64,000 nt of DNA from Selaginella moellendorffii (taxonomy: Eukaryota; Streptophyta; Lycopodiopsida; Selaginellales; Selaginellaceae), in the NCBI RefSeq assembly GCF_000143415.4, contig NW_003314264.1, positions 3,584,229 through 3,648,228 on the forward strand. The letters run 5' to 3'. The notes below the pieces were generated by a model. The model worked only from the letters and a program-made list of their open reading frames with translations. It had not been told where the DNA came from and ran no database searches. The position numbers and the translations under genes were made by a program. Positions 33,262-45,009 of the stretch are shown in pieces. How positions within the stretch are numbered: position 1 is the first letter of the stretch; each line of letters begins with the position of its first letter.

Positions 33262-36200
33262 ATGGCGGGAGCTTCGAAGCGATCGCCTCCTCCGCCTCCT
33301 CCTCCTCCTCCGGCATCGGCCCCAGCGCCCGCGGCGTGCCAGGTACAATGTGCCGGATGCCGATGCGTGCTCAATGTGCCTCCCGGAGTGATCGAGTTCC
33401 GCTGCCCCAAATGCAAGCTCGCGCAAATGCTGCCCCCGCAGCTCCATCCCCAGGTGATGCTGCCTCCGCCGCCGCCGCTGCCTCATCTTCCGCCGCCGCC
33501 GCGGCCATCGTCGGCTCCTCCGCGTGCTCCCGCGGATTCTTCCAAGATACAGCTTCCCTGTGCGAATTGCCGGGCCGTGCTGAGCGTCCCGCCCGATCTG
33601 TCCAGGTTTGTGTGCCCGCAGTGTAGGGTGGAGCTCGCAGTGGATCCCGCGAAGCTCGCGGGGTACATGAACTCGCTGGCTCACCTTTCCTACTTGAGCG
33701 CGGGCAACAAGGACGTGGATGAGCCTCTTTTGTGGAACAAGTTTGGCGATGCTTCTTTGGAAGAAATTAACGAGGTAAGATCGTTTGCATGGGAAGGAAA
33801 TGCTTATATCTTTGTTCTTTTGATGAGCTTTCCAGGTAGCTCTAGAAGTGGAGAAAGAAGAGGATGAGAATGGAACGGTTGGAAATACTTTCATGGACTA
33901 CGTGAGTAATGCCTGTTTCTTCTCTAGTGGTTCTGACTAGTACTACTTTGTGTAGAGGCCATCGAAGTTGTCGATCGGTCCACCACATCCCGATCCGATC
34001 GTGGAAACTTCATCACTTTCGTCAATCCAGCCTCCAGAGCCTACATATGGCCTCAGAATTGCCAAAGAAATGGAGGATTTGGGAGCACTATCATGCCTGC
34101 AGTTGGAGACATTAGTATATGCATGCCAGGTAGGCTTTGTTGCCTTCGAACTATCTTATCAAAATGTTTTATAGAGGCATCTTCAACATCTGGCCGATGG
34201 AACTCGAGCAGGATTTTTTGTAGGAGATGGTGCTGGGGTTGGGAAGGGTAGAACAGTAGCTGGACTTATCTGGGAGAACTGGAAGCATGACAGGCACAAA
34301 GCCTTGTAAGGTTTGCTTCGACATGCCTCACTTGGAAACCTGGTCTTCATGTTGTTCGCAGGTGGATCTCTGTCGGATCAGATCTTAAATTTGATGCTCG
34401 GAGGGATCTGGACGATATCGGCGCTACTAGCGTAGAAGGTTTCTTGTATACGAATATCATTACAGCTGATGTGTCTCGTGTATGCAGTGCACGCTTTGAA
34501 TAAGCTTCCATACGGAAAACTTGATTCCAAGGCGATAGGGGTGAAAGAAGGCGTCATATTCCTGACATACAACAGCTTAATCGCTTCGTCTGAGAAAGGC
34601 CGTTCCAGGCTACAGCAGCTTATACAGTGGTGTGGACCAGACTTCGATGGACTGATTACTTTTGACGAGGTTCGTCCCTTGTGTTAGTTGCATTCTGTTT
34701 TCATATTTTTATATTCTAGTGTCATAAAGCCAAGAACTTGATCCCCGACAGTGGAACTCACGCTACTCGAACGGGTGAAGCAGTTGTCGAGATTCAAGTG
34801 GGAATTGATCTTCTTTGTGGTTTATAATTGATTAATCTATGTATCTCGCAGAAAAGGCTTCCTGAAGCACGAATAGTATATTGCTCGGCGACGGGAGCAT
34901 CAGAACCTCGAAACCTGGGCTACATGTGTCGCCTGGGGTTATGGGGAAAAGGAACAGACTTCCCTCATTTTCACGCTTTTCTTGGTATGCTTTCGCTATG
35001 TTTTTCTCCTTAGAACCCGGGTTTTGCAGCGGCTTTAGAAAAAAGAGGAGTCGGCGCACTGGAGTTGGTAGCAATGGACATGAAAGCCAGGTCAGTGTTA
35101 AGCTACTTAGCTACAATGAGAAAATGGTTTTTCTGCGTTCCGCAGGGGAATGTATGTGTGTCGGACCTTGAGCTTTCAAGGCGCAGAATTTGAAGTTGTT
35201 GAGGTTCCGCTAGAAGCTGCAATGAAGGTAAAACAACATTGTGTTTCATCATAACTGGTGAAACGTTTTGATTTAACAGGACATGTACGCAAAAGCCACG
35301 CGCATTTGGGGTGATTTACGTGTTGAATTTATGCAAGCTTCTGAGCTCCTTCAAGATAAGAAGCCTTTAAATCAATTATGGAGAGTGTTCTGGGCAAACC
35401 ATCAGGTACTCCATCAATACTCTCTACCTTAACTGAATCATTGTTCATTGTTTCCAGCGGTTTTTTCGACATATGTGTATGTCCGCGAAGGTCCCAGCTG
35501 TTGTACGATTGGCAAAGCAAGCCTTGTCTGAAGGAAACTGTGTTGTCATTGGATTGCAGAGCACGGGAGAAGCCCGCACAGAAGAAGCAATAAGCAAATA
35601 CGTAGGCATTAGTCCTCTTGCCATATAAAACACTGACTGTGAACAAATCTCAGGGTGCTGAACTCGACGATTTTGTTTCGGGTCCCAAAGAGCTTCTTCT
35701 GAAGCTGGTTGAAGACTATTATCCACTTCCACAGCAATGTAAAGGTAATATTTTATATTCGTAAGCCTCCCGAGGTTGTATTTTTTTTTTCTCTCTCTCT
35801 CTTTTTTCGCTTGGAAGATGGCAGCGACAATGACGCTTTGGACGAAAACGATATGGAAGCGAGAAAAGCTAAGCCCAAAGATGGTTTAAGTGGCGATGAG
35901 GAAGAAGAATTTGAAAGTAAACCTTTTCTTCTTCTTCTTTTATTGATTTGTAAGTTCCTATGTCAGCGGAATGTGAGACCGATTCTAGCGGAAGTGAAGA
36001 AGAGACCAAAACTTGCAATGTTTGCGCCGTGGAGAACGTAAGAATCTTTATGAACTTACGATGTATATCTAATTTTGTGCGCATGCGTTTTAGAGAACGC
36101 TCAAACTCCTGGATTGTGCACTCTGTGGTATGACGGTTCATTATCAGTGTCTTCCAACTTCAATTGCGGAAACTGCTGAACCAAAATGGTTATGCCCTCC

Positions 36201-38577
36201 TTGCGCTGACGAGTTGCGTGAAATACGGCAGGCGCGGAAACTCTACTTCTCTGAACTTCGGCGCAGGTACATCTCGGTGATGATCTCGAAACGAACTAAC
36301 TACATTACAGACACGCAGAAGCGAAGTCAAGAAAAATGGCAGCTTTGGAGGTCATCCGTTCCCTGGATTTTCCAAACAATCCTTTAGATGATATTATTGA
36401 TCAGGTGCTCCCGTCCGAAGCGTCTTAACGGAAGTCACTCTTTGTTTATTGTCTCAGCTCGGAGGTCCCGATTGCGTAGCCGAGATGACTGGACGTAGGG
36501 GAATGTTAGTCCGTGCCTCAAATGGCAAAGGTGTCGTCTATCAAGCTCGAAATACGTAAGTCTGCTTAGCACTTTTGTATTTTGAACATAGTTTGTTTTA
36601 GGAAGGATGTTCCGATTGAGATGATAAACATGCACGAGAAGCAGCAGTTTATGGATGGGAAGAAACATATTGCCGTTATTTCTGAAGCTGCTTCTGCTGG
36701 TATATCTCTGCAAGCTGACCGTCGAGCAATCAATCAGGTTGGATTTTTGGACCGTGTCATTTCGTATAATCATCTGTTCCTGTAGCGTCGAAGAGTACAC
36801 GTTACGCTAGAACTGCCATGGAGTGCCGATCGGGCGATTCAGCAGTTTGGCAGGACACATCGGTCGAATCAAGCTTCTGCTCCACAATACAGGTGTTTGA
36901 AATAATAGCTAACACGATTCTCACATTGCGTTTTTCACAGGCTGCTCTTTACAAACCTTGGTGGAGAACGTCGATTTGCGTCCGTAGTGGCCAAGCGCTT
37001 GGAAACACTTGGCGCACTCACTCAGGGGGATCGTCGGTGTGTACATTTTTGAAATTGAAACAGTTCTCTATTAACAGTGCTTTTCACATCAGAGCTGGTC
37101 CGTCACTGAGTGCGTTTAATTATGACAGTGCTTATGGGAAGAAAGCGTTATCTATGATGTACAAATCTGTCATGGAACAGGTATGAGTTTCTTTCAACTA
37201 TTCAGTATTTTACTACTTTCTTTCAGGTTGATTTACCCGTGCTTCCACCTGGTTGCACTTCTGGTAACAAGGAGGTGGTGAGAAATTTTCTCATGGAAGC
37301 AAGGGCTGTGTTGCTAGCTGTGGGGATAATTCGTGACGCATTTCCAAGTGAGACTTTGTTATTTTAGATCTTGTTTTCTATAATTGCATCTATGGCAGTG
37401 GACTCCGAGGATAGGCGGCCATCTGGAAGAATCGCCGAGGGTGATATGCACGATGTAGCGCGCTTTCTGAACCGACTTCTAGGTGTTCCACCGGATGTGC
37501 AAAATTGGTACGACTGTTTCGTATAATCACAGTTTTGAGGTTGGATATGCAGGCTATTTGAGTACTTCGTTACTATTTTTGACGAGCTCATTCACGATGC
37601 TCGCAAGGAGGGACAATTTGATTCCGGAATTGTCGATATCAAAGCAAGAGTTATCGAACTACAGGGCCTACCAAAGGTAAACTGTTCGCCGTGGTCATCG
37701 CACTTAGTATCTTTGGTGGTATTTATGCAGACAGTTCATGTTGACCGGATGTCAGGAGCTCCTACTACACATTCTGTGCTTTTGATTGATCGGGGTTTAA
37801 CATTTGAGGTAAGCTTCTTTAATTGCTGCATATACTTAACCCTTTCTGATAGGCCGCATGTCTAGAGTTGGAACGTGCGAGCGGCAAAGATAAATTTGTA
37901 GATAATGGATTTTACAAATCCAAGCGAGAATGGCTTGGTCGGATACACTTTCTGCTAGCAATTGAAAGGTAATTTGACTTTGGGGAGCTTGCATTGTTTC
38001 TGAAACACATGTCTAGGACGGTCTACTGCCCCGTGCTTTTAAAATTCTTCGTCCTTCTACCGGGGAAGCCTTAAGGTAATTGCTGGTTTTGTTAAAGCTG
38101 CTGAAGAGTTTATTGTAATGCAGAGAAATGCCATCTACAGAACTCTTTGCTAAGTATGAGAAAGTGAACCTCAACGATCAAGTAAAAGAAGGATGGATAC
38201 AGGATTACACATTGTCTGCTCAACAGGTAACTATTAAGAACGATACTCATAATTCTCAATGCTGTTATTTGGTTAGTGTACCCACGGACCACAATGCAAG
38301 CTTGGAGCTGCATGCACTGTCGGGAAACGCGTACAGGAAGTCCATATTCTCGGGGGTTTGATACTTCCCGTTTGGGGCAGCGTGGAAAACTCCCTTGCAA
38401 AGCAGGTATGTTGACACAATATTCAGAAGACCTTGAGACTCACTTGAGCTGCAGGACCGGGCTGCTCACCGGAGATTGAGAGTCGCCCGGTTAGAAACAA
38501 CATCCTCTGACAGGACGAGGGTCGTGGGCCTCCATATTCCAACTATTGCAATTAACGCCGTCTTAGAAGGTGTCTAA
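33262..38577 (+). CDS. FGT1: Strawberry notch/FORGETTER1-like helicase-related chromatin protein
   Basis: About 30 short exons; the first two (33262-33774, 33836-33901) and the reading frame of most others were followed to the TAA at 38575-38577. The N-terminus has two zinc-ribbon motifs of LSD1 type ([15 protein letters not shown] and [15 protein letters not shown]), separated by polyproline. The helicase-like core follows: a P-loop ([15 protein letters not shown]), a DEAH-type motif DECHKAKN and later FGRTHRSNQ. Between them a PHD-type finger (CNVCAVEN, then [14 protein letters not shown] and CPPC) begins near 36013. This order matches plant FGT1 (EMB1135), which associates with remodellers at active genes and sustains heat-stress memory. 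Length (roughly 1,200-1,250 residues) is as in the family. A TTAGGGTTT telo-box lies at 33213-33221. Confidence 0.9.
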
Positions 38578-39384
38578 CATTGTTTCAATGTTTAACGTAT
38601 TGATTTTGTGCTTGTATTTTGCAGGCCTGGGATGGCTGCAAAACTAATCTTAAGGTATACAGGTCAAAGTTTTTACTCTGACAGGAACATAGTTTTTGGA
38701 CTCATTTGCCATAGAGCGCCTTATTTGGTGGAGACATCGTACAGTGAAGTGCTAGAGTCAAATTCCTCGTCTCATATCCCATATGCCCTGCAAACCTAAC
38801 AACGTCTTTCTCCACACCACCATTCCCTTTGAGCGCCAAGTGAACAGTAACATAACCTGGTGAAATTAACTTACAGATAATCCTCATCTTTTTCTCCTTT
38901 AAAACTCAGGACATCTTCAGCTTCTCATCAGTGCCTTGGTTCATCATCCAGGAGCACTCAATCACAGCATCAGTTCAACTTTTGGTACTGTGGTCACTAA
39001 ACGAATAATAGTTGCAGATCCTTTTCCTCCCTTTGCTTGCCTCCACAAACTGTGATGTAATTGGCTTCCACCTTTCACATTCAGTTCTTGCGGGATGCGT
39101 GACACTCATGGGGATTGGGCATTACAGGGTTGACATGCTTGAGAAGTGTGTGGACATGAGCATAATGCTTCCAGACATCACTGGTTGTGGAGAAACTCGC
39201 CAAGACCGCAGTTTAGCCTTTTCGTTAACAGATCAAGGTGTATGTTCTTTTGGTGAGATGGCTGCGAGGAGCTCTGTGATTGGTTATGATCGCTGAACCA
39301 TGCCTAAACCCTAATCTTTTTTCCAAATAACCGAATAAGAATGTTCTTTGGATAAGTGAAAGCGTAACTAGGGTTTAGCAGGCC
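38578..39384. other. Intergenic region
   Basis: No supported gene. A plus-strand frame at 39012-39296 has no recognisable domain. CTAGGGTTT at 39369-39376 is a telo-box close to the next start. Confidence 0.45.
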
Positions 39385-40075
39385 ATGGCGATCTTGTACT
39401 TTGATGGCGCATGCTCGGGCAACGGTACCGGAAACACGGTGGCTGGCTATGGTTTCGTGCTGGTGAGTAAAAAAGGTAACGTGATCTTCGAGGGCTCCGA
39501 CTTCTTTGCATTCGGCACCACAAGCAACCAAGCCGAGTACAGAGGCCTGATTGCGGGTTTGCAAAAGGCACAGGACCTGGGTATTCGCAACATCCACATT
39601 CGAGGGGATTCAGAGCTCGTTGTGAATCAGGTTCTTTGTTTTCGTTTTCCCTGTTCTTTGGACCCGTTGGTTTTCGTTGTAGGTGTTGCAACGTTGGAGG
39701 ACCAGAAACCCATTACTCCAGACGTGCTTAAACTACGTTCACCAGCTTTTGGAAGGAACAAGATGGGAAATTGAACATGTTCCTCGTGAAAGTAATCGAC
39801 ACGCAGATTCGCTTGCACGCCAGGGCCTGTGCAAGACCCAGGAAGATTACTCGTATGGAAGAGAAGAAATCGTACTGAATTGCCAGGAAGAGGACAGTGC
39901 CTGGCTGTACGTGTTGAGCCAACGTGTGCACGGATACTGGAGAATACGCTACATTCTGGATGTTCTTCAAGAGGAGGTCCCACACGTTTTCAATCAAGTT
40001 CTGGATCGAGCCGATGAACTACAGAACGAGGAGGATCCTGAATGTTGTACAACATGTCTTCTGGTTATGTCCTAA
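39385..40075 (+). CDS. Stand-alone RNase H-like domain protein
   Basis: Two exons, 39385-39630 and 39683-40075, give 212 residues. The fold matches the RNase H domain found in plant 'ribonuclease H-like superfamily' genes. The acidic catalytic set is complete: aspartate in LYFDGACSGNGTG, glutamate in TSNQAEYRGLIAGL, aspartate in IRGDSELVVNQ and aspartate in RHADSLARQ. This gives hydrolysis of RNA in RNA-DNA hybrids. No reverse transcriptase, integrase or zinc-knuckle sequence is attached, and the gene has an intron and a normal promoter region. It therefore looks like a cellular or domesticated gene rather than an element remnant. The C-terminal about 80 residues are not recognised. Confidence 0.85.
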
Positions 40076-40216
40076 AGCACATAAAGCTTGGTCGCTTTGC
40101 TGTAGTTTCTGGTACAAGGTTGATCATCAAAGTTCAATTGACAACGAAGGGCCTGCAAGACATTGCGCAAGGAACTCAGTTATGTAAGATTCCTATATAA
40201 GCACGCCCGAATATGA

Positions 40217-40930
40217 TCATCCAAAACTTAACAATAAAGGAAACATCGCTTCAGACTGCGAGAGTTTTCTTCTTTTCTTCAGTGGATTTCGGGGAATTTG
40301 TCGCAATCGTGGGCGTGCTTGCTGGAGCTCCACCTCCCGACGTCGCCGTCCCAAAGGGTGTGCTAATCGGCGGCGCCGTAAAGGAAGTGCTTGCTCCTCC
40401 GCCCAAAATCGGCGCCGCCGTGGCTCCTCCGCCAAAAATGGACGACGGCGCTCCTCCTCTGCCAAAAATTGTCCGCATGGGGTGCTTGCTTGCACCGCTG
40501 GAGCTCCGGAAGTATTCGGTGTGAAGAGCAAGGGCGGGAAGGCTGACGACGTTTTCTTGCTCTTGAGATGCGCCGCCACCTTTTCGAGCACCGGATTGGA
40601 GCCACTGTTCGTCCCCAGCACCAGTGTCAGGAGCTCGCCGACGTTGCTCTCCTTCTCCCGATCCATCATCAGCCCCTTAATCTCGCCCAAGAGCCTGTGA
40701 TCCTCCACGCCCAAGTGGAGCTTCAGAGTCCTCTTGAGCATCTGGAAGCCGCTCGCGTCCATGGCCGCGTAGAAATCGATCCGGCCTGGCAGCCCGGGAA
40801 GACGGTGTCCGGCTTGGATTTGCTGGCAATTGATCCCATGAACACAGATCACTGCCCTCCTAGATTGCCATGAGCTCGCCACCAAGCCAGTGTAAACATT
40901 GTAGCTGAGCTTGTTGGCTATGGCGGCCAT
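40217..40930 (-). CDS. Unrecognised protein with possible frameshift into an FG-rich frame
   Basis: A 237-residue frame starts at 40930. Up to about residue 155 it looks protein-like: IDFYAAMDASGFQMLKRTLK, then DREKESNVGELLTLVLGTNS. After that it becomes arginine/glutamate repeats (LAEEERRRPFLAEE) that look like an out-of-frame reading. One of the other two frames (40251-40478) instead gives RTIFGRGGAPSSIFGGGA, then TPFGTATSGGGAP and TNSPKSTEEKKK, a sensible disordered FG/proline tail. A single-base difference near the T5 run at about 40472 would connect them. This could be a pseudogene lesion, a sequencing error or an unseen small intron. I do not recognise the family. Confidence 0.45.
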   Translation of the reverse strand: MAAIANKLSYNVYTGLVASSWQSRRAVICVHGINCQQIQAGHRLPGLPGRIDFYAAMDASGFQMLKRTLKLHLGVEDHRLLGEIKGLMMDREKESNVGELLTLVLGTNSGSNPVLEKVAAHLKSKKTSSAFPPLLFTPNTSGAPAVQASTPCGQFLAEEERRRPFLAEEPRRRRFWAEEQALPLRRRRLAHPLGRRRREVELQQARPRLRQIPRNPLKKRRKLSQSEAMFPLLLSFG

Positions 40931-41495
40931 AAGCTGCTCGTTGCCACTTGCCTGGCAGCCGAAGACAAGGTAGCTCCTCTTTTATGCCTTCCTAATGTTC
41001 CCAAAGTCTAAATATTAATAGAGATCATAAGGTGAAAGCTCCACCAAAAGTATAATAAAGATAAATTATACAATTTCATTAGATACTAACTTGTTTTATA
41101 TAATTGAAAGAACTCTTGATTATAATTTTTGTTCTCAAGATTGGCCTTGTTAATAGTGCTAATGTTACTCACATCATCCACTTGCTTTTTACTTCTCATC
41201 AAAACCTTCCCACAAACACCTTGGCTAGCTTCTGCTTCCATGGAGCAATTCAGGAATTAACACGTGGCAGCTTTTACCTGTTGACACTTAGCTAACACGT
41301 GGCAGAAAATAGAATATATGTCGTACAGTTAATTCGTTTCTTTTGCACAGAAAAAAGAATGGAGAGCGCCTGCATTGTCCTTTGCTACTTTGGAGATTGA
41401 CAAAGCATCCAGGTAGTGGAAGGATGACTTCAACAAGGACTTGAATCTTAACGTAATACTCAAGCTTGAGGCCATACTTTGGCTTCCCTTGTAGA
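40931..41495. other. Intergenic region
   Basis: AT-rich spacer between the unknown gene and the PPR gene. It contains 'acacgtggcag' twice (near 41261 and 41295), giving two ACGTGGC G-box-like sites. No gene was recognised. Confidence 0.4.
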
Positions 41496-43496
41496 TTATG
41501 GTAAGTTTGCTAGCTGCAAGTTCGATTGATCCTGTTTGGAATGCCGAATTCTTCGTTTGCCGAGCACAGAATAGGCATTTGCGAGCAAGACGTAGGCAGC
41601 TGCATTCTTGGGATCCAAATCTAGCAGGCTTCTCGCGGCGCCTTGTCCAAGCCGGAGATCATTGTAGCTTCTGCAAGCTCCCAGCAAGCACGTCCACTCC
41701 AAGGCGTCGGGAACGAAGGGCATGCTGTGGAGAAGATCTCTAGCTTCCGAAAGATATCCTGCCCTGCTCAGGAGATCGACCATGCAACAGTAGTGCTGCT
41801 TGGACGCCGCCAATCCATAGTCGAGCCTCATGGAGATGAACCAGCAGCGACCAAGATAAACTTTCCCCCCGTGGCTGCAAGCCACGAACGCCGCCAGGAA
41901 GCAAACGTCGTCCGAGAAGTCGATCGAGTCGAAGAGCTCCAGAGCTGCGGCGTAGTGCCCCTTTTGGACGTAGACCACTAGCAGAATCGTCCACGAGACA
42001 AGGCTCCGTTCCGGCATCTCATCAAACACTTTCTTCGTGGATTCCACTAATCCGGCATGGGCATATGCCGAGAGCATCACGTTCCACGACACTGAGCTCC
42101 TCAGTGGCATCTCGTTGAACGTTCTCACGGCCTCCTCAAGATGCCCATTCTCGGCATATGCCGCGAGCATTGCCGTCCAGGATACCAAGCTGTGTTGTGG
42201 CATCTGGTCAAAAGCGTGCTTGGATTCCTCGAGCCTTCCTCTGCGGGCATACGCGACGGTCAACGCAGTCAGCGAGACGAGATCGACACGCGGCATGCGG
42301 TCGAAGAGATCCTCGGCTTCCCGCAGATGCCCGTTTTTGGCATACACTGCGAGCATAGCGTTCCACGAAACTACGTCTTTCTCGGGCATTTCGGAAAAGA
42401 TGCGTTTAGCAAATTTCACATTCTCTTCATGGGCGTAGGCAGTCAGCATTGTACTCCACGAGACGAGGTTGTGCTCGGGCATGACGTCGAAAAGCCTCTT
42501 GGCCTGCAGTACATGCCCGCTCGAGGCATATGCCGACAGCATAGAGTTCCAAGAGAAGAGATTCCCGTTTGGCATGGATTCGAATATCCGCCTGGCCTGT
42601 ACGACAGCGCCGCATTGTCCGTAAGCGTGAAGCATTGCCGTCATGGCAACGAGATTATGCTGTGGCATCGAATCGAAGGTTCTCTTTGCTGCCTCCAAAT
42701 GCCCAGTAGTGGCATATGCTGATAGCATCGAAGTCCAGGTTACAATGTCTCTCTCCGACATTTCGTCAAACATTCTCTTGGCCGATTCGAGATCTCCACG
42801 CTGCGTGAAAACGTCCAAGATCGCCGTGGAGGAGACCCTCTCGTGTTCCGGCATCTGGTCAAAGATAAGCTCGGCTTGATCCAGATGCCCATGACGAACA
42901 TACACTGCGAGCATCTCGTTCCACGCAACCAGATCTCTCTGGGGCATTGAATCGAAGAAAATTCCAGATTCTAGCAGCAAATCCTTGCATGAGTACGCTG
43001 TGAGCATCGCGCTCCAGGACACTAGCGTTTTCTGCGGCATTGATTCGAAGACTCTCTTGGCCTCTTCCAGATGCCCCATGGCGGCATACGCCGACAGCAT
43101 CGCGTTCCAGGCGACGAGATCCCTCTGTGGCATTCCGTCAAAGAGCTCCCTGGCATGGATCCATCGCCCGTGCCTGGAGTTTGCCGCCAGCATCGTCGTC
43201 CAGGAGATCAAGCTCTTCCTCGGCATGGCATGGAAGATCGCCTCCGCCTCGGCTAGGCTCCCGTTCCTCGCGTAAGCGCACAGCATCAGGTCCCAGCTCA
43301 TCGAGTTCTTGGCGACGATCCTCTCGAACACCGCCCTCGCGTTCTTGGCGCTCCCACACTTGCCGTGCATCTCGATCAGCTTGTTGGAGACGAAGGGATC
43401 GAGCCGGAGCGAGAAGGGGATGCGATCTTCGATGCTCCTGGCGGCGGGGGCTGTCCGGCAAGACCGGATGAGCGCAAGGCATTGCTCGCGATCCAT
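41496..43496 (-). CDS. Pentatricopeptide repeat protein, S-type array
   Basis: Intronless, 666 residues. From about residue 35 to 550 there are some 16 motifs, nearly all 31 residues long with the S-type pattern (LVAWNAMLSAYAAMGHLEEA, then KRVFESMPQ). The last repeats (DVCFLAAFVACSHGGKVYLG, then HYCCMVDLLSRAGYLSEARD) resemble the closing P-L-S/E-type block. No DYW domain follows. It belongs to the organellar RNA-binding PPR superfamily. The N-terminus lacks a clear transit peptide (MDREQCLALIRSCRTAPAAR), but it is arginine-rich. Confidence 0.93.
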   Translation of the reverse strand: MDREQCLALIRSCRTAPAARSIEDRIPFSLRLDPFVSNKLIEMHGKCGSAKNARAVFERIVAKNSMSWDLMLCAYARNGSLAEAEAIFHAMPRKSLISWTTMLAANSRHGRWIHARELFDGMPQRDLVAWNAMLSAYAAMGHLEEAKRVFESMPQKTLVSWSAMLTAYSCKDLLLESGIFFDSMPQRDLVAWNEMLAVYVRHGHLDQAELIFDQMPEHERVSSTAILDVFTQRGDLESAKRMFDEMSERDIVTWTSMLSAYATTGHLEAAKRTFDSMPQHNLVAMTAMLHAYGQCGAVVQARRIFESMPNGNLFSWNSMLSAYASSGHVLQAKRLFDVMPEHNLVSWSTMLTAYAHEENVKFAKRIFSEMPEKDVVSWNAMLAVYAKNGHLREAEDLFDRMPRVDLVSLTALTVAYARRGRLEESKHAFDQMPQHSLVSWTAMLAAYAENGHLEEAVRTFNEMPLRSSVSWNVMLSAYAHAGLVESTKKVFDEMPERSLVSWTILLVVYVQKGHYAAALELFDSIDFSDDVCFLAAFVACSHGGKVYLGRCWFISMRLDYGLAASKQHYCCMVDLLSRAGYLSEARDLLHSMPFVPDALEWTCLLGACRSYNDLRLGQGAARSLLDLDPKNAAAYVLLANAYSVLGKRRIRHSKQDQSNLQLANLP

Positions 43497-43573
43497 CCAT
43501 CGAGAACAAGGATGATCCTAAATCTCAGCCATTGGAAAAGAATATCCGATCCCTTTGAATCTCAGCCGTGGAT

Positions 43574-45009
43574 CTACACCCAGAAGGCGAGTAATGACAT
43601 TAAGGTAGCTCCAGTGAAGAGCGAGAGCAACGACAGCGTTTGCAGCCTGTGGTCACACCTCATTCTTTTGCTGAGAAAATCCGCTGCGATGAGATTTACA
43701 AGCGCCATGTACACTAGAATCCCCGCTGACACCGAGTAGAACACCCCCTCCACCACCAAAGCTTTTACGCTTTTTGGATTGTACACTTCCGAGATCCCAA
43801 TTCCAATGGCTATTCCACCCGGAGTCGTGATCGCGAAGAACACTGCCATGATTACCACGGACAGCGGCTTGAAACCGGCCTGTGGAGTTCTGGAATTTGA
43901 GAAAGAATTGAGGGAAGAAAGGGAGATTTTACCTGAGAGATACATCCTCCAAGCGCAAATCCCTCGAAGAACTGGTGAAACGAGAGTGCCCCTAGGAGTG
44001 GCCTGATCGTGCATGGGCTTTGCGAAACACCCAGGGACAAGCCGATGATGATCGAGTGTGTTATGATACCGAGCTCCAGCACCTAGAAACTCTTCGAATC
44101 AATCTCAAGGAAACGGAAGGAAGCGAACGCAAACTTACTTGCGAGATGATGATATGCCGGATGCGAGCAAACTCGTCGTCCTCGTCACTGAAACTGGCAG
44201 AATGCGCGTGCCCGAGGTGCTCGAAACCGAGTTCCTTGCCGTGTAGTCCCTGAGGATGGCTGTGACTGTGAGAGGCAGCGTGAGCGTGCATCCCAACAAT
44301 GTGAAGCTTGGGTTGGGAGCCATTACTCTCGGCCCCTGCTTCCACGTCCAAGTCTTGGTCCTCCAGCGAGCTTGAACTTGCGTGCTTATGGTGCCTTCTC
44401 TCGAAAAACCCCGTGCTGAGAAGATCCACCACCAAAGTTGCCATGGCTGAGAACATCGCTATGAAGCCTCCAAACGGGAACCTCTTCCACGGTATCTCGG
44501 GCAGGCACTCGCTCTGGAGGACCAGCATCGCGTCGGGGAGGATGTGCACGAAGGCCGTCGCTAGAATCACTCCCGCCGCCAGAGCCTTGGCAATGAGGAA
44601 GAACCCACGGTCCGTCCTCAAGCACGTCAACCTCTTGCCGAGAAGTGGCAGAGCTACGCCCATAACGCCGGTTACCAGGATCGTCACCATCGCCAAGATC
44701 TTAAGGAACAGTGCCTCCCCTTCGTTCCGACAACCACCATCGCCGTCACTCTCGCACATAGCCGCGGCTGCTGTTCTCACTGTACCTGGTTGGAATCGAA
44801 GAAAAAAGAAAGAAAAAGAAGTGAGTCCACGCACGGGTTTTCAAAGGCTAGTCTAAGGAACGCTCAGCGGGAATCCTAAAGCTTCGCGAGAGCGGCATAG
44901 CATAGCGTTAAGCAATTTCAGTACCTGCAGCGTCGAGAATTCTCTCCGGGAGGTTTAGCAGGCAAGGCCCGAGCACTCGCAGCAAGATATTTGACGGAAG
45001 ACTTATCAT
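43574..45009 (-). CDS. ZIP-family metal (zinc/iron) transporter
   Basis: Four exons, 44925-45009, 44139-44785, 43933-44082 and 43574-43879, stay in frame and give 395 residues. Helices I-III ([20 protein letters not shown], then [20 protein letters not shown]) precede a long cytosolic loop rich in histidine ([14 protein letters not shown]), the presumed metal sensor. Helix IV carries the family signature [18 protein letters not shown] and helix [15 protein letters not shown]. Both have the metal-binding H..G and H..E motifs intact. ZIP proteins import Zn2+, Fe2+ or Mn2+ into the cytosol across the plasma or organelle membrane. The first exon ([18 protein letters not shown]) gives a signal-like start and is inferred from splice sites. 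Initiation at 44759 is the alternative. Confidence 0.92.

Noticed and set aside
39385..40075. RNase H gene as a retrotransposon fragment
   Set aside because: Intact reading frame, spliced intron, telo-box upstream and no adjacent reverse transcriptase or repeats.
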